Shown here: positions 55,701 through 64,000 of the stretch, in pieces
How positions within the stretch are numbered: the stretch's first letter is position 1
How the letters are laid out: each line of letters begins with the position of its first letter
Assembly (NCBI RefSeq): GCF_003289945.1
Contig: NZ_QMBP01000009.1
Span: 1 to 64,000 of the forward strand
Source: Mesorhizobium hawassense
GTDB taxonomy: Bacteria > Pseudomonadota > Alphaproteobacteria > Rhizobiales > Rhizobiaceae
Direction of reading: 5' to 3'
Length of the DNA stretch: 64,000 nucleotides
Translations under genes and position numbers: made by a program
The notes under the pieces: generated by a model
Seen by the model: the letters and a program-made list of their open reading frames with translations, nothing else
Databases searched by the model: none
What the model was told of the DNA's origin: nothing

Positions 55701-56624
55701 GCAGAACGTGGCGAGTTGTCGGCGACGACAGTTGAACCGACGGACGTTTTTTCCAAGACAGCGTTCGACACGTGGGGGGAACAGTACCCGTACCAATACG
55801 CCTTCGATTCAGACGATCTGAACGTGTTCTACAACAGTATGCGCGAACTTGGGATCAGCGTCGCCCCGACGACGCCCGTTCTTCTTGTTGCCGACGTTGC
55901 GCTGCAGCAACTCCCTGCGAACCTGCTCATGGCATCCGGCGAATTGCTCGGCCTGCAAGTCCCCGTGGCGGCCGCACCGTCCCTTTCGTGGCTCAAGGAG
56001 GCAAGAGACCGCCCGGCGAGGACTGGTGCACCGTTAGCATGGATTCCCATCTCGGACGACCCAGAAGCTGTTCAGACTCTCGGAACGCTGGCCGACCGGC
56101 TCAGCGGCACGCTTCGCGACCACTCGGTCGACCTCGACACAGGGCTTGCGGTTCCGGACCGCTTGAAGGGTGCCGAGTTGGCAATAGTCACGGCGCATGG
56201 AAGCATCATTCCGGAAGGCCGCTTCTTTCAGGTTGTCGCAGATGATGCCAATATGAGGCTTACCCCCGACGCAATATCGAGTGCTGTGCGCGACGCAGGC
56301 GTTGTCATTCTGTTTGTCTGCAGCGCCGGCAGGTTTGATAAGCATCCCATGGCCGACACCACGACCGGACTTACAAAGGAACTGCTCGATCAGGGCTGTT
56401 CGGCGGTAGTCGCGTCACCGTGGCCGCTCAACGCGAGTGTCCCCGCCTACTGGCTACCTGCGTTTATGGACGCGTGGTCCGCCGGAGCGACTGTGATCGA
56501 GGCGAATTTCGAAGGCAACAAGGCAGTCGAACGCGCCCTGGGAAACTCTCCCGCAAACCGCCTCGCGCTGACCGTCTTCGGCGATCCCCTGGTGACGAAA
56601 CGGCGGGAAACAGAACCTGCATGA
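52779..56624 (+). CDS. CHAT-domain cysteine protease with long helical-repeat region (1281 aa)
   Basis: The C-terminal 250 residues form a CHAT (caspase HetF-associated with TPR) peptidase. LAIVTAHGSI gives the catalytic His1140, and VVILFVCSAGRFD gives the catalytic Cys1181, followed by SPWPLNASVPAYWLPAFMDAW and FGDPLV, all in the usual order. The middle (about 230-900) is a long array of TPR-like helical pairs. The N terminus (about 1-220) is a unique alpha/beta domain with a Gly/Phe-rich opening (FFQNSPFSFGGGDIF). CHAT proteases are used in bacterial immunity as infection-triggered effectors. An ATG at 52791 has a slightly better ribosome site and may be the true start. Divergent from the 1239-residue nuclease gene. 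Confidence 0.8.
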   Translation: MDAKMNGEGTSRFSFDIDGMANFFQNSPFSFGGGDIFSCGPFGLLEHVANMIFILSMVEDRGGRNPISEFVVVLPPDSEHTVEDVRAAFANAVAVHRGRPLDEQELKVLPRRLQIVHAANLQVDAVTEIVERVRRNSVLILCAGAKYRDEAVEVPDAGPGQPGLEEDLWVPHFHSLAAKAVAVAGRNELYVALHTGKWRPHRKGNANLLLSVENCGLLTAEDDNDIDGVLAENAELWFAAIEAGRIGSVLAAIDELPGGFRRHKTGLKIQMLHRAGLAPQAVELIREDLRSGSDPSPEGRVKLAIIAVEAGAHDLAAELLNPAIRELATEEMLEAAVNLAYELGEKELESRSVAQLERMFPGSHHLQRHRLRLLLKARDYAGVTAMLAAPPPGIDQEVAAYYERLATGLSGADKSGYEAVLAEVANRWPGRLVQARLACIRDADARGLFSQALALCMTLELTGGNAQRSAWALLHAIEQLLIRRDEDGGLGIDPADLDRPVNALLGYLARNPADGETRQALAKLLSVKVTGTYGLPVIATATLKLVQATPAPTGNAPRLRARGQADYEESLMPFLKSALQWLADQRVVALGRTTLPAALLNGQADTLINGLSGLIEHVSQGLRDASDIDYIQKLLAIAVATAPHTSAPNIDLMLIRLVGGAYVTAGRVQHARNLAEHGLQVAGDDPLRSRIAWYGFADIYHRLHNLTESLVGMACALSCEAPVGPEEAWYETHGLIRLMRDLNMTAFARSLLPVAKQLFRTMGVEQPQGHRLETIELGLRFRELVMTIPAPENMAEFFATLADNCQTVIDLHDELAPVSILLAQAIRMAEASGIAVPDRTRELLEAALAALGEPNASMVRTLSIGGPSAKDVLSFAKRLEPARHSEDAAYDVRPVAMAARRLLGSKEAGDDAEIAAFAIELLADQAIKRQSADSGSALPCSIEEPAEIAKKISHAGISVTLLGVTDTNRVVRVTAERGELSATTVEPTDVFSKTAFDTWGEQYPYQYAFDSDDLNVFYNSMRELGISVAPTTPVLLVADVALQQLPANLLMASGELLGLQVPVAAAPSLSWLKEARDRPARTGAPLAWIPISDDPEAVQTLGTLADRLSGTLRDHSVDLDTGLAVPDRLKGAELAIVTAHGSIIPEGRFFQVVADDANMRLTPDAISSAVRDAGVVILFVCSAGRFDKHPMADTTTGLTKELLDQGCSAVVASPWPLNASVPAYWLPAFMDAWSAGATVIEANFEGNKAVERALGNSPANRLALTVFGDPLVTKRRETEPA

Positions 56625-57060
56625 CGTCGAGCACAATTGGACGAGTCATCAGCTTGCGGATAGGCTTAGCGTCCAAGCGGCTCTTTAAGAGCGCCCAGGC
56701 CACCGTTGACATTTGCATTCTCGAAAGAGCGTCGCCGATAGGAGAAGAGTGTTTCCGCGATAGTGGGTGTCGGGATGTAGCGGTCTACCGCCTCGATCCC
56801 CCAACAGGCCGGCAATGCGACCCTAGATAGCCTAGTCATCACTGCCCCTCGGAGGGTCGCGCGATCCTTGGTTGTTTCGTTGTTTCCGGTGAGCGCGGCG
56901 GCAATAGCCGAAAGGACAGTACGTGGACGCGGCGCCGACTGCCCTGCCGCCATCAACTGATCTAATACTTATATTGCATATCAAAAGATACTAATGTACA
57001 GTTTTATGAGAAAATTTTGGCGCGATGACTGCATGTCGTCAGTGCTGGATGGGGGGAACT
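56625..57060. other. intergenic stretch after the CHAT gene
   Basis: About 435 bases. A minus-strand frame at 56666-56956 has a partly natural composition (TPTIAETLFSYRRRSFEN) but no recognised motif and no clear ribosome site. The right end (56960-57050) becomes AT-rich and should contain the promoter of the lipoprotein gene. Confidence 0.4.
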
Positions 57061-57537
57061 ATGAACATCAGCAAAATTGCGTGCCTGGTCGTTTTCCCGA
57101 TCGCCTTGGCAGGGTGCGGCACTTTCACACCAAGAGAAATTGCAGAGCCAAGTCGCGTAACAGTGCGCGACGCAATCTTCGAAGTTGCCGATTCTCTTCG
57201 AGACGTTCAGGATCGAGTGCCGGCCAATAAACGGTCGGGGTTAATTGCTGATGAAGTTACAGTAGTCTTTAATGTAGCTGCGAGCTCGACCGTTACCGAC
57301 AAGGGCGGTCTTACTATATCAAATGTGCCTCTGGCAGGCGGCACGCTCGGCGCCAATGCGGAAACCCAAAACGTGTCGGCCGCGAACCGTGGAAACACTA
57401 TTACAATCAAGTTTAAAAATCTGGCTACGGCGGACATCAAGAGTGGCCCTGCCTTGGGCGGAAGCAAGGTTTGCGAGAAGGGCTTCATACTGGTTCGGGG
57501 AGAATGCGTTCCCATCATCTTGAAACCCGCGCACTGA
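57061..57537 (+). CDS. hypothetical lipoprotein
   Basis: A 158-residue protein with a lipoprotein signal (MNISKIACLVVFPIALAGCG, lipidated Cys at residue 19). The mature part starts with a helix (RVTVRDAIFEVADSLRDVQDRV), followed by strand-rich sequence (DEVTVVFNVAASSTV, GNTITIKFKNL) and a Cys pair near the end. A GGGGGAAC ribosome site precedes the ATG. No family recognised; it lies at the start of a group of exported proteins. Confidence 0.65.
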   Translation: MNISKIACLVVFPIALAGCGTFTPREIAEPSRVTVRDAIFEVADSLRDVQDRVPANKRSGLIADEVTVVFNVAASSTVTDKGGLTISNVPLAGGTLGANAETQNVSAANRGNTITIKFKNLATADIKSGPALGGSKVCEKGFILVRGECVPIILKPAH

Positions 57538-57725
57538 CGCCGCAACCAGAGCCTACTCCTAGCTTGAGACATGATGAGAGTAAGGAGCAGCACCGCGGCC
57601 GAATCTGCAAGACGCTTCGGCCAACTTCCTGCTTCCGAACCGCAAGCGTCCCTGCCTTGTACCTGCGCAGTGATGAATGTGCATCCAGATGCCGCGCAGC
57701 TCGATCATCGATCTAGCCCGTAGAG

Positions 57726-58022
57726 TCACCGCGAACTTCGCTTCAAATCCGGAACGACGATATAGCCTTCTCCGGGTCGCCAAACTGGGACAGTAGCGCC
57801 CGCTGGCGCTTGCGATGACCCAGGCGCAACCGGCTCTGAGGTGCGGGGCGGGGAAATCTCCGGACTTTTAGGAGAAGTCGCCGTACTTTCCGTCACGGTA
57901 TCCTCTGCTTGAACGCCCTGGCAGCTGACAACCGCCTCATCCGATTGGCCCCCTCCCATAGCAAAGGCTCCGGCCTCCACTGCCAAGAAAACGGTCGCAA
58001 CGCTGCGGATAAATGTGATCAT
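57726..58022 (-). CDS. small exported hypothetical protein
   Basis: A 98-residue protein with an N-terminal hydrophobic segment (MITFIRSVATVFLAVEAGAFA) that should be a signal peptide, a Ser/Thr/Pro-rich middle and a short conserved-looking end (VPVWRPGEGYIVVPDL). No domain recognised. It could be a small cell-surface or periplasmic protein. Confidence 0.45.
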   Translation of the reverse strand: MITFIRSVATVFLAVEAGAFAMGGGQSDEAVVSCQGVQAEDTVTESTATSPKSPEISPPRTSEPVAPGSSQAPAGATVPVWRPGEGYIVVPDLKRSSR

Positions 58023-58498
58023 CTCAGACCAATCCGACGCAGGGCAATAATGATAGCGCCCATATGAGGCGACATGGTGACAAAGGCGGCATCCCGCAGG
58101 ACGCCGACGCAGCCCAATCAGAAACGCGGGGCCTGACCGATATTTTCACAAGCTCACCAGTACTTTGTCACGTTGGCCAAGCCAGTTGCGAAGAGCAGCT
58201 CGACCTACAAAAAGGTCAGAGTGGGGCGGCAACTCGTATCCCGCAACCGCAGCCCTTATCCGTCCAAAATATGCAACCCCTTGGCGTAGCCAGCATCTGA
58301 AAATCTGCTTCGCGGGATGCGAGGGATCAAGCGCTCCCGCGATGGTCTGCGCAATAGGCCGAGGACTATGACGCACATTTAGCGAAGACAGTTAGAACCC
58401 CTCATGCCGCCGGCTGAAACCGCCGTTCGGTGAGCGGGCAAAGCACGTCGGTCCGCTATCAGCCACCTGTCCCGTATGGCAACGTATCTCCCCTACGG
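58023..58498. other. intergenic stretch among the exported-protein genes
   Basis: About 475 bases with no gene that I can support. A minus-strand frame at 58146-58376 shows weak protein character (GYELPPHSDLFVGRAALRNWLG) but no motif. No hairpin with a T run was seen after the gene that ends at 58499. Confidence 0.4.
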
Positions 58499-60112
58499 TT
58501 ACTTGCAACTTGGAAGTTTAAAACCAACCACCCTTGTGCGCCAACCAACTTCAGTAGTTGACGGATAGTATTCACCCGTATACCAAAATGTACAAGAATC
58601 ACTTGGGTCGACCTCCATAGAACTATAATCACCCCATCTGCTAGGGTTGGAAGTCTGAGAGCCGCTACCTTGCTGCAGAACAAATTCCATTGATAAAAAG
58701 CCAATCTTGTCGGACGGTGACCTGGTCGCCACTCTCAAGCTCGGGAACACCGAATTAGACGATGCAGAATAGCCAAGCGCTATATTACCCCCGGCATCCA
58801 TCGCTATGCTGCCCATCCATCTATTCAATGAGTCGGGCGAGAAGGTTCCCTCCTGGAATTTATTCCAAGAAGAGCTTCCATTTTTTCGCAACTCATACCA
58901 TCGAATGCCAGCTCGGTCGTGACCATCAGCATTTACTGTATGATTCACAACAAGTGTCTGATGGTCACCAAAATTTCTGTATTGGGCTCTCCACATGGTC
59001 CAAACCGGCAAAGTCTCCAGCCTGATGTCCGTTCCCGGTTGCGGGACACAAAACCCGGAGAACATGTCGTTGCAAAGCACCTCGTTGTACTCTGACGTTC
59101 CCACCTCGCCCAACTTTGCGAATCGAGACTGATCCGGATTGTCCCATTTTGTTTGAAACGCATATAATTCCAAACGGTCGTGACCGCCGAATTGCTGTCC
59201 GTCCACATGCCGCAAGAAAATCTCGGGTGACCCGTCGGCCGGTGGCGGCCCGTCCACGTCTGCTGGCATAAGGAAAAGAGACGGCGGTCCAACCGAAAAG
59301 TGAACCTGCCGCGCCGGCTTCCCAGCCAGCATTTTATCGCGCTCAAATACCCAGACGTCTAAGCCGCCATCGGGAAAGCCGCGCTGGGTACCCATGTAAT
59401 AACCGTCCGGCCAAACGGCGATCTTGGGATAGTCGGGGGTGACTGGTTTTCCGTCGGCATCATTTGTTGGGAAGGCATATAAGTACCAACCAGACTGCAC
59501 GGGATCAGCGCCTTTAGAGATCGCAATGCATTGAAAATGTTCATCAATGGCGAACTGGCTAATCAACCATCGATCCGCGAAATGATCGTAGCGAACAACA
59601 GGATCTCCCGCATTCTCGGATTCACAAGGTCCTCCAAAGCCCGCCCACACAGAGTTGATAGGCGATGGCCCGGCAAGCAGTTTCCCTGCCTTGTCGAAGA
59701 TAGCAAATGCCACGTTACCCATTTGGATGATATGGTTTGGTCCCACCGCACTTGTCACATCCGGGGGGACGTATCCTGTAGCCGGGATGCCGTCGAAACT
59801 GGCTACGATGCTCACATTTGGAGCCGCGCCAGCGAGAGTTTGCTGTGCGAGCAGAGGATCCGCCTGACTCGGCTGCAACGTTCTACCGGGACGAGGCTGT
59901 CGACCGCCCTCCTCTTCTAAGTCCTCTGTACGCTTTACAGGGTCGCCCGGTTGCCACACCTTCATCGTCGCCAGCAGATGAAAATCGGCTGTGGCCTCGA
60001 ACGGGTTTGCCACCGCTACGCTCGGAGCGCTGATCTCCTGAGCCTGAGAACCTCCCATTCCATATAGCATCAGGGATGCATATATGGCGCATCTACCAAG
60101 AGCACCTGCCAT
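58499..60112 (-). CDS. large secreted protein, probably beta-propeller-like
   Basis: A 537-residue exported protein. The ATG at 60112 follows GGAGGG and opens a signal peptide (MAGALGRCAIYASLMLYGMGGSQAQ). The mature chain has repeated strand-turn blocks: YVPPDVTSAVGPNHIIQMGN, GDPVVRYDHFADRWLISQFA, YPKIAVWPDGYYMGTQR and NIALGYSASSN, a pattern seen in bacterial beta-propeller proteins that bind surfaces or polysaccharides. It starts 14 bases after the subtilase stop, so the two form an operon. Function is not known. Confidence 0.65.
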   Translation of the reverse strand: MAGALGRCAIYASLMLYGMGGSQAQEISAPSVAVANPFEATADFHLLATMKVWQPGDPVKRTEDLEEEGGRQPRPGRTLQPSQADPLLAQQTLAGAAPNVSIVASFDGIPATGYVPPDVTSAVGPNHIIQMGNVAFAIFDKAGKLLAGPSPINSVWAGFGGPCESENAGDPVVRYDHFADRWLISQFAIDEHFQCIAISKGADPVQSGWYLYAFPTNDADGKPVTPDYPKIAVWPDGYYMGTQRGFPDGGLDVWVFERDKMLAGKPARQVHFSVGPPSLFLMPADVDGPPPADGSPEIFLRHVDGQQFGGHDRLELYAFQTKWDNPDQSRFAKLGEVGTSEYNEVLCNDMFSGFCVPQPGTDIRLETLPVWTMWRAQYRNFGDHQTLVVNHTVNADGHDRAGIRWYELRKNGSSSWNKFQEGTFSPDSLNRWMGSIAMDAGGNIALGYSASSNSVFPSLRVATRSPSDKIGFLSMEFVLQQGSGSQTSNPSRWGDYSSMEVDPSDSCTFWYTGEYYPSTTEVGWRTRVVGFKLPSCK

Positions 60113-60125
60113 CTGAACCCTCCGA

Positions 60126-62927
60126 TCAACGGATGCGGGGTACGAAGTCCACAATACTACCCCAACCAAGTTGCAACGTTCCAGTAGCACCACGAGGTTT
60201 AAATACTAACTTAACACCGTCCGACAGCTTACAATCGATCGAGACAATTGTCTTCGTATTATTGTTGTATATATACACTTTGTCAGGAAATGGCTCTTTT
60301 CCAAAATTCGGGACTATTTTCCAAACGGTGTTGGGAGAAGGTGGCTTTTCAGGATCATTGACGCACCCGGTCACCAGGGCAGCTTCGTCCGCCAAAGGGC
60401 CTCCATCAGCAGTCTTAACGAACGTGGCCGAGCCAGCAAATGTTCCGGATGCGGTCTGAACAATGTCAACATTACTCGCTACAGCTTTGACCACATTCAG
60501 GACGCGCCCATCAGCGATGGATGAGGTTAGTTGGGGCTGAAGGTCGGCTGAGGCCATTAGCCGAGCCTTCAAAAGTTCCGGCGTCAATTGATCGTTGCTC
60601 GCACTGAGAAGTGCGGCGGCGAAAGCGACAAGAGGCGACGCGAAGGACGTACCATTCGCAAATTCAACCCGATTCGACCACGCTTCCTCAGAGCGCAAAT
60701 AAGTTTCAACTGGTACCCTACAGCCTGGGGCTCCTATCTCGACATGCCTCGGGCTGAAGTCGGAAAACGAAGCTAGCGCCCAAACCCCGTCGGCACTCCT
60801 CGCGAGCGCCGCGACAGTTATAAGTTTGGACCTGCCCTTGCTGTCGCTACCTCCGTAAATGGCAGGAAAACTCGGCACAGCCGCATCCTGCTTCAACTCT
60901 TGGCCCCCGTTGCCTGCAGCAACAACAAAGAGAAATGGGGAGTCAACATTGTCTAGAAAATGTTCGATTGTGTTGATGGGCCGGTCCGTCCGCAAGCTCA
61001 GATTTACGATTGTGGTACCATGGGCTTGTATCGAATCGAAAATTGCAAGGAACCGATCTGCACGGGCTCTCGCCTTCCCTGCTCTAGATTCATCGATATT
61101 GTAGGGGTCGATCCGAATCCACCTCGGCGATGCCGCAAGGTTGTGCGCTCGCGCAAAAAGAGGGCCGCCAAGAGCGACCGACGCCACTTGCGTACCATGC
61201 ACAGCTTCAGCTTCGGTTGGGAGTAACGGCATCACTTCCAGAGTTCTTCTTTTCCGATCCGCGTCAGAAAAATTGGCCCGATCGAAGAAAAGGTTATCTG
61301 CAAATATCGACTCACCTTTTTGTGCTGTGTACAAACCGCTGTCGACTATCACCACTCGCGCCGGCGAACTTAACTCCCGACCGTCTAAGGCTTCCAAGAC
61401 GCCTTTAAGATCATAAGGATACGACAACGCTTCTTGATTTTGATCGCAACTGCCGTCATTTGGCGCGGATTGCAATCCGAAGATCGGCTCGAGCGTATCA
61501 ATATTCGACGCTGGGAGATCAAGCGTGTGCTCGTTGGGCCGAACAGGCAGCACAATCTCACCGGGGGTTAAGGCCGTGGGGTCCTGGCCTGGATTGAGTG
61601 CCCTAAAGACATCCACAAAGTAGCGACTTGAACGATCATTAGGCCATTCTCGCGGGCCGTCCTCGGAGTGGTACTCAAAATTCCACGCAGTGCTAATTTT
61701 CTTGTCCTCGGTCAATAGCAAGAAATAGTACCAGAGGTTGCGCCGAGGTTTCTCACTAACTGTAACAACAATCGTATCCCCTGGCGCCGCTGGCTCCGGG
61801 CATATCGGAATTGTGAGCGTTTCGATTCTATCAAAAGTGTGATGCGCATCCATGGATCTGCCAAATTGCGCAAGATACTGAATCACACGATCAATATACT
61901 TTGTATCTGCCGCGCCGAAACAGGATGTAGTCACCACAGTACTGAAATCATCGCCTGCGCGAAAAACCAACTGCCGCGTGCCCGAAAGGGTCCCCCCAGC
62001 GGAAGTGGCAGCCACTATTGCTGGGGCCGCGACGCTATCAGCTATCGAGACGGCGGAAGCCTCTTTTCCGGCCGAAGGGACTGGCGCAGCGCTGGGAAGA
62101 GGAGCACAGGCGCTTGTTTCTGCGGGGTCAAGTCCGCAGATCGAAGCTCTCGCGGAACTCGACCATTGCTTGGCCCAGCTAGCAAACTCCTTCAGGGTCG
62201 TCGGTGTAACGAGAGCGATCCCTTTCTCGTCACTCCGGGTTATTATTCCAGTCACGACTCGGCCGATATTGGGGGAGTCCACAAACGCTGCACCCCCGGC
62301 ATCTCCAGGGCAGCCTTGAACACCAGTTGAAAGCAACTCGGGATGGGATTGAATAGGCTGCAATCCAGTTGGCGATAAGGCACTCGATAAGGAACCGCTG
62401 AAACTGCCGGTTAGTCGCTCGCTGCAGCCATAGCCCCAAAGCGTCACCGAACCCTGTGGAAAAGGAGAATCGAACATCACTCTCTCAATTTCCGTTGTCG
62501 GAAGCCGTTGATCGACCTGACACAATGCAAGGCCAACCGTTGACGCCGTCGGGTAGTAGGCATCGCACCTGATGGTATAGACAATCTGGTGCCCACCAGA
62601 GAGCAGTGAGAGGTCCTTTTCCTGCCCCGAACTCGGCACGCACTGCGCGGCCGTTAGCAGTACTCGCGGCCCAACAACAACGGAGGTACAGTATCGATCA
62701 GGATTTTGAGCCCTCAACAGGTAAAGGCTCGGCTTCGTTATTGCCGCCGGTGGGTTCGGAGCCAACGGCCCTGGGCCGAGTGCACCAGGCGCAATCACTG
62801 CCGCGCTTGGATCAACCAACAAAAGCGACCAAATGGTAGCCGAGAATAGTATCCTGATTGCAGCTACCGTGCAGGTCCAGCCCGTCGCCAGGGCACCCCA
62901 GGAGGAAGGGAAGGGATAACTATTCAT
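60126..62927 (-). CDS. subtilase fused to a degenerate trypsin-like domain
   Basis: A 933-residue exported protein with a hydrophobic N-terminal segment (about 15-40). Residues 70-250 resemble a chymotrypsin-fold S1 domain, but the catalytic His is Gln95 (LTAAQC), the Asp position is Gly132 (VGLALCQV) and the Ser is Ala210 (PGDAGGA), so it is a pseudoprotease. Residues 520-790 form an apparently active S8 subtilase with Asp529 (VVIVDSG), His577 (HGTQVASVA) and Ser761 (GTSFASP). A short C-terminal strand-rich domain follows. The ATG at 62927 was chosen for its fit to the signal. The two protease folds in tandem, one dead, suggest binding plus cleavage. Confidence 0.75.
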   Translation of the reverse strand: MNSYPFPSSWGALATGWTCTVAAIRILFSATIWSLLLVDPSAAVIAPGALGPGPLAPNPPAAITKPSLYLLRAQNPDRYCTSVVVGPRVLLTAAQCVPSSGQEKDLSLLSGGHQIVYTIRCDAYYPTASTVGLALCQVDQRLPTTEIERVMFDSPFPQGSVTLWGYGCSERLTGSFSGSLSSALSPTGLQPIQSHPELLSTGVQGCPGDAGGAAFVDSPNIGRVVTGIITRSDEKGIALVTPTTLKEFASWAKQWSSSARASICGLDPAETSACAPLPSAAPVPSAGKEASAVSIADSVAAPAIVAATSAGGTLSGTRQLVFRAGDDFSTVVTTSCFGAADTKYIDRVIQYLAQFGRSMDAHHTFDRIETLTIPICPEPAAPGDTIVVTVSEKPRRNLWYYFLLLTEDKKISTAWNFEYHSEDGPREWPNDRSSRYFVDVFRALNPGQDPTALTPGEIVLPVRPNEHTLDLPASNIDTLEPIFGLQSAPNDGSCDQNQEALSYPYDLKGVLEALDGRELSSPARVVIVDSGLYTAQKGESIFADNLFFDRANFSDADRKRRTLEVMPLLPTEAEAVHGTQVASVALGGPLFARAHNLAASPRWIRIDPYNIDESRAGKARARADRFLAIFDSIQAHGTTIVNLSLRTDRPINTIEHFLDNVDSPFLFVVAAGNGGQELKQDAAVPSFPAIYGGSDSKGRSKLITVAALARSADGVWALASFSDFSPRHVEIGAPGCRVPVETYLRSEEAWSNRVEFANGTSFASPLVAFAAALLSASNDQLTPELLKARLMASADLQPQLTSSIADGRVLNVVKAVASNVDIVQTASGTFAGSATFVKTADGGPLADEAALVTGCVNDPEKPPSPNTVWKIVPNFGKEPFPDKVYIYNNNTKTIVSIDCKLSDGVKLVFKPRGATGTLQLGWGSIVDFVPRIR

Positions 62928-63096
62928 TTGGCCACCGACCGCGACCTGGCTCAATGTTTGAGCGGACGAAGCTTATTACCTCAATTGAGACGTTGGCAAC
63001 AGAAACTTTTTAGGATAGCCTAATTTACCATTTTCTGATCTCTTCGCGGCTAACCGAAGACCTGATGGAATACTGATTTCGGCTCTGAGTACGGCA

Positions 63097-63864
63097 ATGA
63101 GGCTGGCGGCAGTAATTTCTATCATGATGACAGCTAATTGGGCGCATGCGGGTGACTGTAGCGCCGTGGCTGATGCCATAGCTCAAGCAGGTTCAGTAGT
63201 TGATAGTGCTACGAAGGCAGAAGCGATCAACCACTCTTCTACGCTAACCGATAATTTAGCAGGACCTATCTATGCATACTTTGTGAGATACACGGTAGAA
63301 CGAACGTTTGCTAAATTTCCCGGTGAAGCGTCCGATGCGGACGTCAATCGAGTGCAAAGCATATACCTAAACACAGGCGGCCAGTATACACAACAAGAAC
63401 AGAAATTATTTGCGTCATCGTTAATTCCGTCGGCATACTCTATAATAGATCGGGATATTGATAAGTCAAAGACTATTCAACGTGACATTGATTCAGATCG
63501 CAATAACAAATGCGACTCGCGGACTGTTGAAGATAAGTTACTTGCACTAAGGAATTTGGATAATGAGATTATCGACATCGGTACCATGCTGCAAGAGATG
63601 GCAGCAGGACAGAGCCCGACGCCGGCATTTCTAAATTTTATCTTCTCTTACCCAGATGCCAATTTGGCATCTATTGGTCAACGTGTCTCGAATTTTGCGC
63701 TGGCAGACCGAGAGGCAATCAGGAGAGAAGGAGTAGACATTGACAGAATGCTTCGGAAGCAAAACGGAGTTTCCGTCGAAGATATCAAGAAAAATGGCGT
63801 CGTTGGCGTGCCAAATTCCGCGGCGCATCGGCTTTGCTTGTCGGTATTTGGCCTTTGTCGTTGA
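63097..63864 (+). CDS. secreted hypothetical protein of low GC content
   Basis: A 255-residue protein with a signal peptide (MRLAAVISIMMTANWAHA). The mature part is helical and polar with an early Cys (GDCSAVADAIAQAG) and a C-terminal Cys pair. The gene is visibly richer in A and T than the chromosome to the left, which suggests recent transfer. I do not recognise a family. It is divergent from the subtilase gene. Confidence 0.6.
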   Translation: MRLAAVISIMMTANWAHAGDCSAVADAIAQAGSVVDSATKAEAINHSSTLTDNLAGPIYAYFVRYTVERTFAKFPGEASDADVNRVQSIYLNTGGQYTQQEQKLFASSLIPSAYSIIDRDIDKSKTIQRDIDSDRNNKCDSRTVEDKLLALRNLDNEIIDIGTMLQEMAAGQSPTPAFLNFIFSYPDANLASIGQRVSNFALADREAIRREGVDIDRMLRKQNGVSVEDIKKNGVVGVPNSAAHRLCLSVFGLCR

Positions 63865-63994
63865 GTACCTCTTCGTGTTGTCGGCGCACGAACGAGAGCA
63901 TTCTATTGACCATCTCTTCACGTTTGGATTTTTTGTGCCACCACGCCTCTAATATGCCCAGCGTATTCGACTCAGGTACAAGATCCATCGCCAT
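63785..63994 (-). CDS. possible protein end, continuing past the window
   Basis: A minus-strand frame (about 69 residues from the ATG at 63994; it may be longer beyond the window) has natural helical composition: LGILEAWWHKKSKREEMVNRMLSFVRRQ. It overlaps the last 80 bases of the secreted protein gene in the opposite direction, so one of the two ends may be wrong. Unrecognised. Confidence 0.35.
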   Translation of the reverse strand: MAMDLVPESNTLGILEAWWHKKSKREEMVNRMLSFVRRQHEEVLNDKGQIPTSKADAPRNLARQRRHFS

Positions 63995-64000
63995 CGATGC

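Noticed and set aside
46156..56624. Assignment of the CHAT module to Craspase (type III-E) or a gasdermin system
   Set aside because: There is no cas gene, CRISPR repeat or small gasdermin-like gene beside the CHAT protease, so neither name is supported.
21548..64000. A second copy of the radC junction or the missing radC 3' end
   Set aside because: No frame shows the RadC closing motifs. The right end must lie outside the window, so no attR is claimed.
1..64000. CRISPR arrays, tRNA or rRNA genes
   Set aside because: No regular short repeats with spacers and no cloverleaf or ribosomal signatures were seen on either strand.

Overview
The window reads as the chromosome of a GC-rich alphaproteobacterium of the Rhizobiales, most likely Mesorhizobium or a close relative. 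This rests on a DUF982 protein, a Ti-type TraA relaxase with TraC/TraD, the style of the efflux operon and codon use. No rRNA or tRNA gene allows a firmer placement.

Region 1 (1-21548) is ordinary backbone. It opens with the end of an IS481-family element, then a TadG-like Flp pilus protein, two small envelope proteins and a decayed LysR gene. Next comes an OmpR-type response regulator and histidine kinase, divergent from an LTxxQ/Spy-like periplasmic protein. An efflux operon follows: adaptor, RND pump, adaptor, RND pump, outer-membrane channel. After it come an aspartyl/asparaginyl beta-hydroxylase-like protein, DUF982 and small membrane proteins, methionine aminopeptidase and radC. RadC is cut off right after its HNHP motif.

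Region 2 (about 21.5 kb to the window end) looks like a genomic island inserted into radC. A tyrosine integrase lies just inside the junction. The first 10 kb holds a worn accessory zone: an AbiEi remnant, a frameshifted Lit-like peptidase, a small predicted nuclease and a frameshifted DUF3800 gene. It also carries a mobilisation module: an XRE regulator under a 25-bp palindrome, an AlpA-like protein, relaxase TraA, a recognisable oriT, TraC and TraD. No type IV secretion genes are visible, so the element appears mobilisable rather than self-transmissible, unless they lie outside the window. An ardC remnant follows.

The defence core has two parts. At 32336-44184 is a five-gene DISARM-type operon: an N6-adenine methyltransferase, an unrecognised 894-aa protein, a DrmA helicase, a DrmB DUF1998 protein and a DrmC phospholipase-D-fold protein. 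It has the class 1 kind of methylase but no DrmD SNF2 helicase; the 894-aa protein takes that place. At 46156-56624 is a second arrangement that I do not recognise as a named system: a 786-aa tyrosine-recombinase-like protein, a 1239-aa protein ending in a PD-(D/E)xK nuclease domain and, divergent from it, a 1281-aa repeat protein ending in a CHAT cysteine-protease domain. This is the best candidate for an undescribed system. HEPN-like and small nuclease-like genes lie between the two.

Region 3 (57-64 kb) encodes secreted or lipidated proteins of lower GC, including a subtilase fused to a trypsin-like domain whose three catalytic residues are all replaced. The far end of the island, which should carry the rest of radC, is not in the window.
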